From contig JAXLUM010000002.1 of assembly GCA_046329515.1 (NCBI GenBank), forward strand, positions 930,001-994,000: a stretch of DNA of 64,000 bases. The letters are read 5' to 3'. Every line of letters begins with the position of its first letter. Positions within the stretch are counted from its first letter, which is position 1. The position numbers and the translations under genes are program-made. Below, one piece after another: positions 41,089 to 50,093 of the stretch. The notes beneath the pieces were generated by a model. That model was not told where the DNA came from. It saw nothing but the letters and a program-made list of their open reading frames with translations, and ran no database searches. This DNA comes from Bog-950 sp046329515. GTDB taxonomy: Bacteria; Bacteroidota; Bacteroidia; Chitinophagales; LD1.

Positions 41089-42210
41089 GTGATTGAATTT
41101 GAAGAAGTAGCAGAAACCAAAGAGGGCGACCTGGTAATAAACGTTGGTCCGCAGCACCCCAGTACGCATGGTGTGTTGCACCTGCTTATTACCCTGCACG
41201 GTGAAACCATTAAAAAGGTGGAACCGCACCTGGGCTACATTCATCGCAGTATTGAAAAAATGTGCGAGAGCCTTAGCTACCGCCAGTTTATATACAGCAC
41301 CAGCCGTATGGATTACCTGAGTGCGCATATAAACAACCACGGCTGTGCTATGTGCGTGGAGAAGGGCTTACAACTGGAAGTACCGGAACGCGCCAAGGTT
41401 ATACGCATACTAATGGATGAGCTTACCCGCATTGCCAGCCACTGTTTGTGGTGGGGCGCTATGGCAATGGACGTTGGCGCTTTAACGCCTTTCTTTCATG
41501 CCTTCCGCGAGCGGGAGATGATTAATGATATAATGGAAGAAAGCTGCGGCGCGCGTTTAACCATGAACTACATGGTGCCGGGCGGCGTGATGTTTGATAT
41601 ACATCCCAACTTTCAAAAAAAGGTAAAGGATTTTATAGCGCACTTTAAAACAAAGATTGACGAATACGATACGCTGGTAACCAACAACATCATTTTTCAG
41701 GAAAGGATGAAAGGGGTTGGTGCTATTAGCGCTGAAGATGCTATTAGCTATGGCTGCAGTGGCCCGGTGCTGCGCGCCTGCGGCGTTAAATGCGATATAC
41801 GGAAAGCGGCCCCTTATGATGGCTATGAGAAGCTGCGGTTTGAAGAAATACTAAGCAGCGGTGGAGATAGCTATGCGCGCTACGTAGTGCGTATGGGCGA
41901 GTTGCGCCAATCGCTTTCTATAGTAGAACAGTTAATTGATAATATACCGGAAGGGGAATTTCAGGCCAAAACAAAAGCAGTATTGAAATTACCTAAAGGC
42001 GAATTCTTTACCCGCGTGGAAACAGCACGTGGAGAGTTTGGGGTTTATATAATTAGTGAAGGAGGTTTAACGCCTTACCGTATCCACTTCCGTTCGCCGG
42101 GCTTTGCTAATCTTTCCGCACTGGACCATATGGCCCGCGGACAAAAGATAGGCGACCTGGTAGCTATGATGGGCACCTTGGATTTAGTAATACCGGATAT
42201 TGATAGATAA
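41089..42210 (+). CDS. nuoD: NADH-quinone oxidoreductase subunit D
   Basis: A 373-residue 49-kDa-type subunit. The quinone-site segment VGPQHPSTHGVLHL is at about 19-32, and the late regions RIHFRSPGFANLSALDHMARG and DLVAMMGTLDLVIPDIDR are typical of the family. It starts with GTG 1 nt after the nuoC stop. In fourteen-gene operons nuoE, nuoF and nuoG follow here; in this window nuoH starts only 34 nt later, and no trace of the three is seen between them. Confidence 0.95.
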   Translation: MIEFEEVAETKEGDLVINVGPQHPSTHGVLHLLITLHGETIKKVEPHLGYIHRSIEKMCESLSYRQFIYSTSRMDYLSAHINNHGCAMCVEKGLQLEVPERAKVIRILMDELTRIASHCLWWGAMAMDVGALTPFFHAFREREMINDIMEESCGARLTMNYMVPGGVMFDIHPNFQKKVKDFIAHFKTKIDEYDTLVTNNIIFQERMKGVGAISAEDAISYGCSGPVLRACGVKCDIRKAAPYDGYEKLRFEEILSSGGDSYARYVVRMGELRQSLSIVEQLIDNIPEGEFQAKTKAVLKLPKGEFFTRVETARGEFGVYIISEGGLTPYRIHFRSPGFANLSALDHMARGQKIGDLVAMMGTLDLVIPDIDR

Positions 42211-42244
42211 GTAGAGAGCAGAATACAGAGCAGAGAAACGAGAT

Positions 42245-43321
42245 ATGTTTTCAATAGAAGCACTTACAGGTAAAGTTCACACAATGCTAAGCGGGGCATT
42301 AAACCCTGTGCTGGTAATGCTTATTGAAATGACTATTGTAGGCATTTTGGTAATAAGCCTGTTTGCTGTGTTGGGTTTGGTGCTGGTGTTTATGGAGCGT
42401 AAGGTTTCTGCTTATATGCAAATACGCTTAGGCCCTAACCGCGTGGGTGTAAAAGGGAGCATGCAAACCGCAGCCGACACCTTAAAGCTTTTAATTAAAG
42501 AAGGTCTTACACCAGCAGGGGCAGATAAGTTTTTGTTTAACCTGGCTCCATTTCTTGTAATTATAGTAGCCATGCTTATTATGGCGCCTATAGCTTTTAC
42601 TAAGGGATTCCAGATGTGGGACATTAATATTGGGGTGCTGTATGTAAGTGCTGTAAGCAGTATTAGTGTAATAGGAATACTAATGGCCGGTTGGGCAAGC
42701 AATAATAAATACAGCTTGCTTGGCGCTATGCGCAGCGGTGCGCAAATTGTAAGCTACGAGTTAAGCGCAGGTCTTTCTATTATAACCATAGTAATTTTGG
42801 TGGGTAGCCTTAGCATAAACGACATCATTGCCTCGCAACAAACCGGCTGGTGGATTTTTAAAGGGCACATTCCGGTAGTTATCTCTTTTATCATTTTCAT
42901 TATTGCAGTAACGGCAGAAACCAACCGTGCGCCATTTGACTTAGCTGAAGCAGAAAGTGAGTTAACGGCCGGCTTCCATACGGAGTATAGCGGTATGAAG
43001 TTCGCGCTCTTCTTTTTGGCAGAGTACGTAAACATCTTTATTGTATGTTCTATAGCGGCTACGTTGTTTTTAGGCGGCTGGATGCCTTTCCATATTGGTA
43101 AGCTGGAAGCCTTTAACAATGTTATGGATTTTATACCAGGCATAGTGTGGTTCTTTGGTAAGGTGTTCTTTTTAATTTTTGTCATCATGTGGTTCCGCTG
43201 GACGTTCCCACGCCTGCGTATTGACCAACTGCTGACTTTAGAATGGAAATATTTATTGCCGATTAGTTTATTCAATATGCTGTTAACTACAGCCATTGCA
43301 ATACTCGGTTGGCACTTTTAA
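42245..43321 (+). CDS. nuoH: NADH-quinone oxidoreductase subunit H
   Basis: A 358-residue membrane subunit with about eight helices. The quinone-tunnel motifs are present: ERKVSAYMQIRLGPNRVG, the loop ETNRAPFDLAEAESELTAGFHTEYSG and the RWTFPRLRIDQLL segment near the end. It links the peripheral arm to the proton-pumping arm. It follows nuoD directly, without nuoEFG. Confidence 0.96.
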   Translation: MFSIEALTGKVHTMLSGALNPVLVMLIEMTIVGILVISLFAVLGLVLVFMERKVSAYMQIRLGPNRVGVKGSMQTAADTLKLLIKEGLTPAGADKFLFNLAPFLVIIVAMLIMAPIAFTKGFQMWDINIGVLYVSAVSSISVIGILMAGWASNNKYSLLGAMRSGAQIVSYELSAGLSIITIVILVGSLSINDIIASQQTGWWIFKGHIPVVISFIIFIIAVTAETNRAPFDLAEAESELTAGFHTEYSGMKFALFFLAEYVNIFIVCSIAATLFLGGWMPFHIGKLEAFNNVMDFIPGIVWFFGKVFFLIFVIMWFRWTFPRLRIDQLLTLEWKYLLPISLFNMLLTTAIAILGWHF

Positions 43322-43332
43322 TAAAATGTGAA

Positions 43333-43392
43333 ACCACAAAGGCGCAAAGAATGAAAGATGTTTTAAACTTATTGCCTTCGTGTCTTAGTGGT
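43333..43392. repeat. Palindromic repeat between nuoH and nuoI (ACCACAAAG type)
   Basis: ACCACAAAGGCGCAAAG at 43333-43349 faces TTCGTGTCTTAGTGGT at 43377-43392, an imperfect palindrome of 60 bp. Repeats of the general form ACCAC-AAAG...CTTT-GTGGT are scattered in many bacterial genomes. Here it fills most of the nuoH-nuoI gap inside the operon. Confidence 0.65.
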
Positions 43393-43404
43393 AAATTGTA
43401 TTAA

Positions 43405-43875
43405 ATGTTTCTTGTAGATTACATAAAAACAGTTGCGGGAGCGGTAAAGTCGCTGTTAAGCGGTATGCGCTTAACGGGCTATTACTTTACGCACCACAAG
43501 GAAATTATAACGCAGCAGTACCCTGATGTAAAACAGGAACTGCCTGAGCGTTTCCGTGGTGAAGTGGTAATGAGCCACACCGAAAGCAATGAGCACCGCT
43601 GTACTGGTTGTACGGCTTGCGAGTTAGCATGCCCTAACGCAACCATTAAGATTGTAACCAAGTTTGAACAAACGGCTGACGGCAAGAAGAAAAAGGCGCT
43701 GGACACTTTTGTGTACCACCTGGAACTATGTACCATGTGCAATTTATGCGTTGATGCCTGCCCAACAGGCGCCATTAAAATGGGGCAGGGTTTTGAACAC
43801 AGTGTATTTGACCGAAGCCAGCTTACCAAGGTGTTGAACGCACCGGGAAGTAAGTTGATGGACGGTGTTGAGTAA
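43405..43875 (+). CDS. nuoI: NADH-quinone oxidoreductase subunit I
   Basis: A 156-residue subunit with two 4Fe-4S clusters (N6a, N6b): Cys66-x2-Cys69-x2-Cys72-x3-Cys76 (CTGCTACELACP) and Cys109-x2-Cys112-x2-Cys115-x3-Cys119 (CTMCNLCVDACP). In the eleven-subunit enzymes that lack NuoEFG this subunit is the probable docking point for ferredoxin or another donor. A long lysine-rich loop (about 87-99) between the motifs is on the surface side and could matter for that contact, which is inference. Confidence 0.95.
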   Translation: MFLVDYIKTVAGAVKSLLSGMRLTGYYFTHHKEIITQQYPDVKQELPERFRGEVVMSHTESNEHRCTGCTACELACPNATIKIVTKFEQTADGKKKKALDTFVYHLELCTMCNLCVDACPTGAIKMGQGFEHSVFDRSQLTKVLNAPGSKLMDGVE

Positions 43876-43880
43876 TAACC

Positions 43881-43908
43881 CCTCCTAACCTCCCCGAAGG
43901 GGAGGAAT
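43881..43908. repeat. Short palindromic repeat inside the nuo operon
   Basis: After CCTCCTAA comes a perfect hairpin CCTCCCC-GAA-GGGGAGG (43889-43905). Related palindromes with the same lead occur at 17237-17258 and 49674-49700. No T-run follows, so it is not a normal terminator, but it may affect RNA stability within the operon. Confidence 0.6.
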
Positions 43909-43924
43909 AAAGAGGAGTGATAAA

Positions 43925-43996
43925 ATGAAATTGAAAACGAAAAATACCATAACGAAAAGTCCTTCCTTTTGGGAAGAATTTAAGATGGGCAGATGA
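43925..43996 (+). CDS. Possible 23-residue ORF upstream of nuoJ
   Basis: An ORF of 23 residues (MKLKTKNTITKSP.. ending EEFKMGR) whose TGA stop overlaps the nuoJ ATG in an ATGA arrangement. It could couple translation to nuoJ. Part of it resembles the repeat-derived sequence nearby (a TTCCTTTTGGGAAGAA palindrome at 43964-43979), so it may be a chance product of repeat insertion. Confidence 0.2.
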   Translation: MKLKTKNTITKSPSFWEEFKMGR

Positions 43997-44508
43997 TAAG
44001 CACGATAGTCTTTTACTTACTGGCCATATTTATTCTGGTAAACGGCCTGTTGGCTGTTACCAGCCGGCAGATTTTCCGCAGCGCCATATACCTGCTGTTT
44101 TGCATGATGGGTATTGCAGGCCTGTACTTCTGGCTGCATTATGAATTTATTGCAGCGGTTCAAATTGTGGTGTATGTAGGCGGCATAGTGGTGCTTATTA
44201 TATTCTCTATTTTCTTAACCAATCGCGTAGGGCAAGACCTGCCCATACCCAACAGAAAACGGCAATTGTTTGCCGGGCTGGCAAGCATATTTGCCTTTTG
44301 CCTGTTTTGGGTGCTTATTAAGCAGAATGACTTTGCTATTGCCCCCAATACCGGCAGCAGTTTAAGCGTTAAGCAAATTGGAACTGAAATGTTGAATTAC
44401 AATCAGGGTGGTTTTGTGTTGCCCTTTGAAGTGGTAAGTATGTTGTTGCTGGCTGCCATGATAGGTTGTATTGTAATTGCTTTAAAAACGAACCCCGAGC
44501 GCGTATAA
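43993..44508 (+). CDS. nuoJ: NADH-quinone oxidoreductase subunit J
   Basis: A 171-residue membrane subunit with five helices. Helices 2-3 contain FCMMGIAGLYFWLHYEFIAAVQIVVYVGGIVVLIIFSIFL, the conserved centre with the pi-bulge region. Its stop codon overlaps the start of nuoK (TAATG). Confidence 0.95.
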   Translation: MISTIVFYLLAIFILVNGLLAVTSRQIFRSAIYLLFCMMGIAGLYFWLHYEFIAAVQIVVYVGGIVVLIIFSIFLTNRVGQDLPIPNRKRQLFAGLASIFAFCLFWVLIKQNDFAIAPNTGSSLSVKQIGTEMLNYNQGGFVLPFEVVSMLLLAAMIGCIVIALKTNPERV

Positions 44509-44819
44509 TGCAGGTAGGACTAAATGAATTACTGTTATTAAGCACCGCCCTGTTTTTTATAGGGGTGTATGGCTTTTTAACCCGCCGCAACATGATTACC
44601 ATGTTAATGGCTATTGAGTTAATTCTGAACAGTGTTAACATCAACTTTATTGCCTTTAATAAGTATGTGTTTCCTGATAGGTTGGATGGATTGTTTTTTA
44701 CGGTTTTCATAATTGCCATTGCGGCTGCTGAAGCGGCCGTGGCCATTGCTATAATCATTAACATTTACCGCAACTTTAATTCTATTGATGTTGAAGATGC
44801 GGATAGCTTAAAGTTTTAA
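44508..44819 (+). CDS. nuoK: NADH-quinone oxidoreductase subunit K
   Basis: A 103-residue membrane subunit with three helices. The two buried glutamates of the proton path are visible in MAIELILNSVNINF and AAAEAAVAIAIIINIY. The ORF is open further upstream, but the ATG at 44508, overlapping the nuoJ stop by one base, is where NuoK proteins start (MQVGLNELLLLSTALFFIGVYG). Confidence 0.95.
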   Translation: MQVGLNELLLLSTALFFIGVYGFLTRRNMITMLMAIELILNSVNINFIAFNKYVFPDRLDGLFFTVFIIAIAAAEAAVAIAIIINIYRNFNSIDVEDADSLKF

Positions 44820-44825
44820 GAACAG

Positions 44826-46763
44826 ATGAACCCAATGCTGATTGCCCTTATTCCTTTGCTGCCGCTGCTAAGCTTTGTTGTGCTTGGTTTATTTGGCCGC
44901 AAATACCTGCGCGAAAGCGGCGGGTTGCTGGGTACGCTTTCGTTGGGCACTTCGGCTGCGCTATCTCTGCTTACAGCGTACAATTACTTTTTTGTTAGCG
45001 GTAAGGTAAACGGCGTTTATCAAAAAATAGAAGCGGTAAAATTTACCTGGTTAGAGTTTGCGCCCGGCATTTCTATTGACATGGGCTTATTGCTTGACCC
45101 CATAAGCATGATGATGATTGTGGTGGTAACCTTTGTATCGCTAATGGTGCATGTATACAGCCTTGGCTATATGAAAGGCGAAGAACGCTTCGCAACGTAT
45201 TATGCTTACTTGTCATTGTTCACCTTCTCTATGTTGGGCCTGGTGCTTTCCACTAACATCTTCCAGATATATGTGTTTTGGGAGTTGGTAGGCGTTTCGT
45301 CTTTCCTGTTAATTGGCTATTACTTCGATAGGCCTAGTGCAGTTGCCGCATCAAAGAAGGCTTTTATCGTTACCCGCTTTGCGGACCTTGGCTTCCTGAT
45401 TGGCATACTGGTTCTATCCTTCCATGCAGAAACTTTAGACTTCAACACACTTATTGCGCGACTGACGGACCATAACTCTGCCCAACTAGCATCAGCTATA
45501 AGCGGAGGCTTTTTAGGTATAAGCGCTTTAAGCTGGGGTTTAATGCTGGTGTTTGTTGGCGGCGCAGGAAAAAGCGCCATGTTCCCGTTACACATTTGGT
45601 TGCCTGATGCTATGGAGGGCCCAACGCCGGTATCTGCTTTAATACACGCAGCAACCATGGTGGTAGCGGGCGTATATTTAGTGGCCAGGTTGTTCCCTGT
45701 GTTTGCCTTGTCGGCGCCGGTTACCTTGGAAGTGGTAGCCTGGGTGGGTGCTATCTCCAGCTTGTTTGCTGCCGTAATTGCCTGCACCCAAACTGATATT
45801 AAGCGCGTGCTGGCCTACAGCACCATGAGCCAAATCGGCTACATGATGTTTGCCTTGGGTGTTTCCGGTTATGGCGGCGAAGAAGGCCTGGGTTATATGG
45901 CTTCTATGTTTCACTTGTTTACGCACGCCATGTTTAAGGCTTTGTTGTTTTTAGGCGCAGGCGCGGTAATACACTATGTGCACAGCAACGAAATGCAGGA
46001 TATGGGCGGCTTGCGCAAACACATGCCGGTAACGCATCTCACTTTTTTAATTGCCTGTTTGGCTATAGCCGGTGTGCCACCGCTAAGCGGCTTCTTTAGT
46101 AAAGAAGAGATTCTAACGGCAGCCATGCATAGTAATAAAGCTATATATGGTATTGCCCTGTTTACTGCCGGCTTAACCGCCTTCTATATGTTCCGCTTAT
46201 ACTTCTCTATTTTTTGGAGTAAGGAATACCATGCGCACGCAACCCATGAAGACCACCATGGCGAGGCACCTTTGACGATGAAACTGCCGTTAATGCTTTT
46301 AGCAGTATTGGCTATTGTAGCTGGCTTTGTTCCGTTTGGCGCATTGGTTACTTCTGATGGTGCGGCATTGGAAACACACTTTCATATTACCGGTGCCATA
46401 GCGCCCGTGGCCTTAGGTTTAGGCGGTATTATACTGGCCCTGCTGCTATATAAGAGCGAAAACGATAAACCGGCAAAAGTAGCAGGAGCCTTAAAAGGGT
46501 TTTACCAATGGGCCTACCATAAGTTTTACATTGATGAGGTGTATTTGTTTGTTACCAAAAAGGTGTTGTTTAAGTTGATTGGTAAACCGGCAGCCTGGGT
46601 TGATAAAAATGTAGTAGATGGATTAGTGAATGCCGGCAGCATGGCGGCCGAAGACGGTAGCGAGGAACTGCGTGTATGGCAAAGCGGCAGCCTGCAGGAT
46701 TACGGTATTTGGTTTTTGGTGGGGGTTATTGGATTGGTGTTGCTATTCATTTATGTAATGTGA
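44826..46763 (+). CDS. nuoL: NADH-quinone oxidoreductase subunit L
   Basis: A 645-residue antiporter-like subunit with about sixteen membrane helices and the long C-terminal lateral helix that runs along the membrane arm (about 560-645). The proton-channel segments FVFWELVGVSSFLLIGYY, GKSAMFPLHIWLPDAMEGPTPVSALIHAATMV (residue lysine and histidine sites) and MSQIGYMMFALG are conserved. A histidine-rich loop (HAHATHEDHHGE, about 474-485) lies near the end of the antiporter fold. Confidence 0.96.
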   Translation: MNPMLIALIPLLPLLSFVVLGLFGRKYLRESGGLLGTLSLGTSAALSLLTAYNYFFVSGKVNGVYQKIEAVKFTWLEFAPGISIDMGLLLDPISMMMIVVVTFVSLMVHVYSLGYMKGEERFATYYAYLSLFTFSMLGLVLSTNIFQIYVFWELVGVSSFLLIGYYFDRPSAVAASKKAFIVTRFADLGFLIGILVLSFHAETLDFNTLIARLTDHNSAQLASAISGGFLGISALSWGLMLVFVGGAGKSAMFPLHIWLPDAMEGPTPVSALIHAATMVVAGVYLVARLFPVFALSAPVTLEVVAWVGAISSLFAAVIACTQTDIKRVLAYSTMSQIGYMMFALGVSGYGGEEGLGYMASMFHLFTHAMFKALLFLGAGAVIHYVHSNEMQDMGGLRKHMPVTHLTFLIACLAIAGVPPLSGFFSKEEILTAAMHSNKAIYGIALFTAGLTAFYMFRLYFSIFWSKEYHAHATHEDHHGEAPLTMKLPLMLLAVLAIVAGFVPFGALVTSDGAALETHFHITGAIAPVALGLGGIILALLLYKSENDKPAKVAGALKGFYQWAYHKFYIDEVYLFVTKKVLFKLIGKPAAWVDKNVVDGLVNAGSMAAEDGSEELRVWQSGSLQDYGIWFLVGVIGLVLLFIYVM

Positions 46764-46773
46764 TTTAAGAAAG

Positions 46774-48261
46774 ATGTATCTCTCTATATTAATTGCCTTA
46801 CCCTTATTAACTGCCCTTGGCGTATTAGCCGTACGTGAAGCGAAGCAGGTGCGTGCAGTGTCCTTACTGGGTAGTGTGGCGCAGTTGTTCCTCTGTGCCT
46901 GGTTGTTGTTTGCTTACCAACATGAACGTGCTGCAGGTAATAGCGCCCAAATGTTGTTTGAACACAACCATATGTGGTATGCGCCTTTCGGCATTGCTTA
47001 CCACGTAGGGGTTGATGGTATGTCTGTAGCTATGATACTGCTGACGGCCCTTGTAGTGGTGGCTGGCATATTGGTTAGCTGGAAGGTAGAGAAGATGACG
47101 AAGGAGTTCTTCTTCCTGTTGTTGTTGCTTTCAGCCGGTGCTTATGGCTTCTTTATTTCGCTGGACCTGTTTACCATGTTCTTCTTTCTGGAGTTGGCAG
47201 TAATACCAAAGTTTTTGCTGATAGCCATTTGGGGCAGCGGCAGGAAAGAATACAGCGCGAACAAATTAGCCCTGATGCTAATGGGTGGCAGTGCATTGGT
47301 GTTTGTCGGCATGTTGGGCCTTTACTTTTACAGTGGCATTAACTCTTTTGATATAATGCAGTTAAGCAAGCTGCCTATACCGGTAGAAGTGCAATACAAA
47401 TTCTTCCCGTTGTTGTTTTTAGGCTTTGGTGTTTTCGGGGCGCTGTTTCCTTTTCATACCTGGGTGCCTGATGGACACTCTTCAGCACCAACGGCCGCCT
47501 CTATGTTTTTGGCGGGCATTAGTATGAAGCTGGGTGGCTATGGTTGTTTGCGTGTAGCTACTTACTTAATGCCACAAGGCGCGGTAGAATACCAATGGGT
47601 AATTATTCTGCTGGCTGCCATTGCCATTTTATATGGCGCCTTTGCTACCATGATGCAAACCGACCTGAAGTATATCAACGCTTATTCCTCGGTTAGCCAC
47701 TGTGGTTTTGTGTTGCTGGGTATTGGCATGTTAACCAAAACGGCTATTACCGGTGCGGTTATGCAAATGGTTAGCCACGGTTTAATGACAGCCCTTTTCT
47801 TCGCCGCTATCGGCATGTTGTATGAGCGCACGCACACCCGCATGGTGGCGCACATGGGCGGCTTGTTGAAGGTTACTCCTTTCCTCGGAACGGTATTCTT
47901 TATAGCGGGCCTATGCTCTTTAGGTTTGCCCGGCCTAAGCGGCTTTGTGGCGGAAATGACGGTGTTTATGGGCAGTTGGCAAAATGCGGATATGTGGTAT
48001 CGCCTGGCAACAATTGCGGCCTGTGCCTCTATTGTAGTAACGGCGGTGTATATACTGCGCGCCCTGGGTAAGGTTATGATGGGCCCTATAACAGACGAGC
48101 ATCACACACATATAACTGATGTGCAGTGGAACGAAAAACTGGCGGCTGTTATTTTAATTGCCGGCATACTGGTAATTGGTTTAGCGCCATTCCTGTTGCA
48201 GCAGTTGGTTAACCCATCATCAGAAACAATTATACAAAACGTAGCAAAGGCAGGTTTTTAA
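46774..48261 (+). CDS. nuoM: NADH-quinone oxidoreductase subunit M
   Basis: A 495-residue antiporter-like subunit with about fourteen helices. The glutamate in the FFFLELAVIPKFLLIAIWG helix and the LFPFHTWVPDGHSSAPTAASMFLAG segment are the channel residues. Its stop overlaps the nuoN ATG by one base. Confidence 0.96.
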   Translation: MYLSILIALPLLTALGVLAVREAKQVRAVSLLGSVAQLFLCAWLLFAYQHERAAGNSAQMLFEHNHMWYAPFGIAYHVGVDGMSVAMILLTALVVVAGILVSWKVEKMTKEFFFLLLLLSAGAYGFFISLDLFTMFFFLELAVIPKFLLIAIWGSGRKEYSANKLALMLMGGSALVFVGMLGLYFYSGINSFDIMQLSKLPIPVEVQYKFFPLLFLGFGVFGALFPFHTWVPDGHSSAPTAASMFLAGISMKLGGYGCLRVATYLMPQGAVEYQWVIILLAAIAILYGAFATMMQTDLKYINAYSSVSHCGFVLLGIGMLTKTAITGAVMQMVSHGLMTALFFAAIGMLYERTHTRMVAHMGGLLKVTPFLGTVFFIAGLCSLGLPGLSGFVAEMTVFMGSWQNADMWYRLATIAACASIVVTAVYILRALGKVMMGPITDEHHTHITDVQWNEKLAAVILIAGILVIGLAPFLLQQLVNPSSETIIQNVAKAGF

Positions 48262-49673
48262 TGGAGTGGATGAATACCGTATTGGCAATGAAGTTTGAAT
48301 TGGCGTTAACGCTAATCATTTTCCTGCTGCTGTTTGTGAAGATTAACGGCAAGTCCGAAAACGAATCTGTTATTCGCCTTACAAACCTGCTGCTGGTGGT
48401 AAACTTTGCTTTAGGTTTTTTCTGGAATAAAGATGCGCAGTTATTTGGCGAAATGTTTAAGAGCAACGGCCTGTTGGCGATTGAAAAGAATGTGCTGAAC
48501 CTGGCTACGCTTATTATTTCCCTTTTTAGTTATGATTGGTTGAAGCGCCACAAGCACGTAGCAGAGTTTTACCTGTTAATGTTAAGCAGCCTCTTGGGTT
48601 TATTCTTTATGCTAAGCAGCGGCAACCTGTTGATGTTTTATTTAGGGCTGGAACTTTCAACCATACCATTGGCAGCGCTTTGCAATTTTGATTTAGAGAA
48701 GAAAGCCAGCGGCGAAGCGGCCTTTAAAATGATATTGTCTTCCGCATTTTCTTCTGCCATTTTATTATTTGGTATTTCGTTAATATACGGTAGCTGCGGC
48801 ACAGTAAATTTTAGTGAGATAAGCATGAACCTTAGCGGGGGCAAAATGCAACTGCTGGCGCTTATAATTGTGTTCACCGGTTTTGCATTCAAACTTTCCG
48901 TTGTGCCTTTCCATTTATGGACGGCCGATGTGTACGAAGGAGCACCGGTAGCAGTTACAGCCTATCTATCAGTAGTAAGCAAAGGGGCTATGGCCTTTGC
49001 GTTTATCTCTACTTTCTACACCGCCTTTGCTAATATGGCTGTTACCTGGTATTACCTGCTGGCTTTTGGTGCAGCGGTTTCAATGCTGGTAGGCAACCTG
49101 TTTGCTATGCGGCAGAATAATCTGAAACGCTTCCTGGCTTTTTCGTCAATAGCGCAGGTGGGTTACCTGTTAATCGGTATTTCATCCGTAACTGCTGCAG
49201 GCGTAGCCTCGGTAGTTTTCTTTGTATTGATATATGTGTTCAGCAACCTGGCCGCCTTTGGCGTGGTATCGGTTATTAGCGCTACTACCGGCCGCGAAAC
49301 TATAGAACAATACAAAGGCCTTTACAAAACCAATCCGGCACTGGCTTTAATAATGGCGTTGGCACTTTTCTCATTGGCGGGTATTCCACCAACAGCAGGT
49401 TTTTTCGGCAAGTTGTTTTTATTAACTACCGGCGCGGCCATGGGCCAGTGGTGGTTAATCATTTTCGCTTCGCTTAACCTTATTGTTTCCCTGTATTACT
49501 ATTTACGTATAGTGCGCGCCATGTTTGTGGATGAAAGCAGCGAGCCTTTAAGCAAGTTAAGCCTGAACAGTGCGGCCTTTATTGCGCTGATACTTTGTGT
49601 GCTGGGTATAGTGGTTACCGGTTTTGTAGGTAAAACGTTTGATGTAATTTTTGAAATGGCGGCGAAAATGTAA
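48261..49673 (+). CDS. nuoN: NADH-quinone oxidoreductase subunit N
   Basis: A 470-residue antiporter-like subunit with about fourteen helices. LMFYLGLELSTIPLAALCNF, SVVPFHLWTADVYEGAPVAVTAYLS and SSIAQVGYLLIGI match the family. It ends the run of complex I genes; a short palindromic repeat follows, then a small hypothetical gene. Confidence 0.95.
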   Translation: MEWMNTVLAMKFELALTLIIFLLLFVKINGKSENESVIRLTNLLLVVNFALGFFWNKDAQLFGEMFKSNGLLAIEKNVLNLATLIISLFSYDWLKRHKHVAEFYLLMLSSLLGLFFMLSSGNLLMFYLGLELSTIPLAALCNFDLEKKASGEAAFKMILSSAFSSAILLFGISLIYGSCGTVNFSEISMNLSGGKMQLLALIIVFTGFAFKLSVVPFHLWTADVYEGAPVAVTAYLSVVSKGAMAFAFISTFYTAFANMAVTWYYLLAFGAAVSMLVGNLFAMRQNNLKRFLAFSSIAQVGYLLIGISSVTAAGVASVVFFVLIYVFSNLAAFGVVSVISATTGRETIEQYKGLYKTNPALALIMALALFSLAGIPPTAGFFGKLFLLTTGAAMGQWWLIIFASLNLIVSLYYYLRIVRAMFVDESSEPLSKLSLNSAAFIALILCVLGIVVTGFVGKTFDVIFEMAAKM

Positions 49674-49700
49674 TGCCCTCTACCTCCCTTTGGGGAGGCA
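49674..49700. repeat. Short palindromic repeat after nuoN
   Basis: TGCC..CCTCCC-TTTG-GGGAGG..CA: the hairpin CCTCCC/GGGAGG (49683-49688 and 49693-49698) is flanked by TGCC/GGCA. It begins right after the nuoN stop and belongs to the same short family as 43881. The sequence after it is A-rich, so it is not an ordinary terminator. Confidence 0.5.
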
Positions 49701-49717
49701 TTAAAAACAAATAAGAA

Positions 49718-50092
49718 ATGGCAATTAACCAGAACCATACGTTTGATGACCTTGAAGGAGTAAAGTGCGCCATTGTAGAAAAGAACGCAAAGCCTGAACG
49801 TGTTGCTTTTTTAAAAGAGTTGTTGGAATTGAATGGCTATACCGTTGTAATATCGCAAACGCCTGCACCAAAGGCAGCTGCCCCAAAACCCGGCGAGGAA
49901 GCTCCACCACCGCCGGTAGCGCCTAATACCTTTACCGTAGGTGTAACAGATGTAACTTTCAATCCTACAAATGCCATATACGGCAGATTACTGCGCACGA
50001 AAGACGGCCACATTGTAAGCCTAAAATACTGGCAGCAGAAAGAAGCAGTTAGCGACGACTTTAAACCCTACTTCGCGAAGACGTGGAGGTAG
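49718..50092 (+). CDS. Hypothetical protein downstream of nuoN
   Basis: A 124-residue cytosolic protein without a recognised domain. Two alpha/beta segments (residues 1-47 and 72-124) are joined by an alanine/proline-rich linker (PAPKAAAPKPGEEAPPPPVAP, about 47-68). The first part reads ERVAFLKELLELNGYTVVIS and the second GVTDVTFNPTNAIYGRLLRTKDGHIVSLKYW. It is 45 nt after nuoN and may be transcribed with the operon; a role in complex I is not supported by anything else. Confidence 0.6.
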   Translation: MAINQNHTFDDLEGVKCAIVEKNAKPERVAFLKELLELNGYTVVISQTPAPKAAAPKPGEEAPPPPVAPNTFTVGVTDVTFNPTNAIYGRLLRTKDGHIVSLKYWQQKEAVSDDFKPYFAKTWR

Positions 50093-50093
50093 T

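Noticed and set aside
42211..42244. Remnants of nuoE, nuoF or nuoG between nuoD and nuoH
   Set aside because: Only 34 nt are present with no similarity to any part of those genes; no pseudogene can be claimed.
42754..43296. A 180-codon frame antisense to nuoH
   Set aside because: nuoH is unambiguous on the other strand with all conserved motifs; the antisense protein shows only the composition expected of reversed membrane-protein codons.
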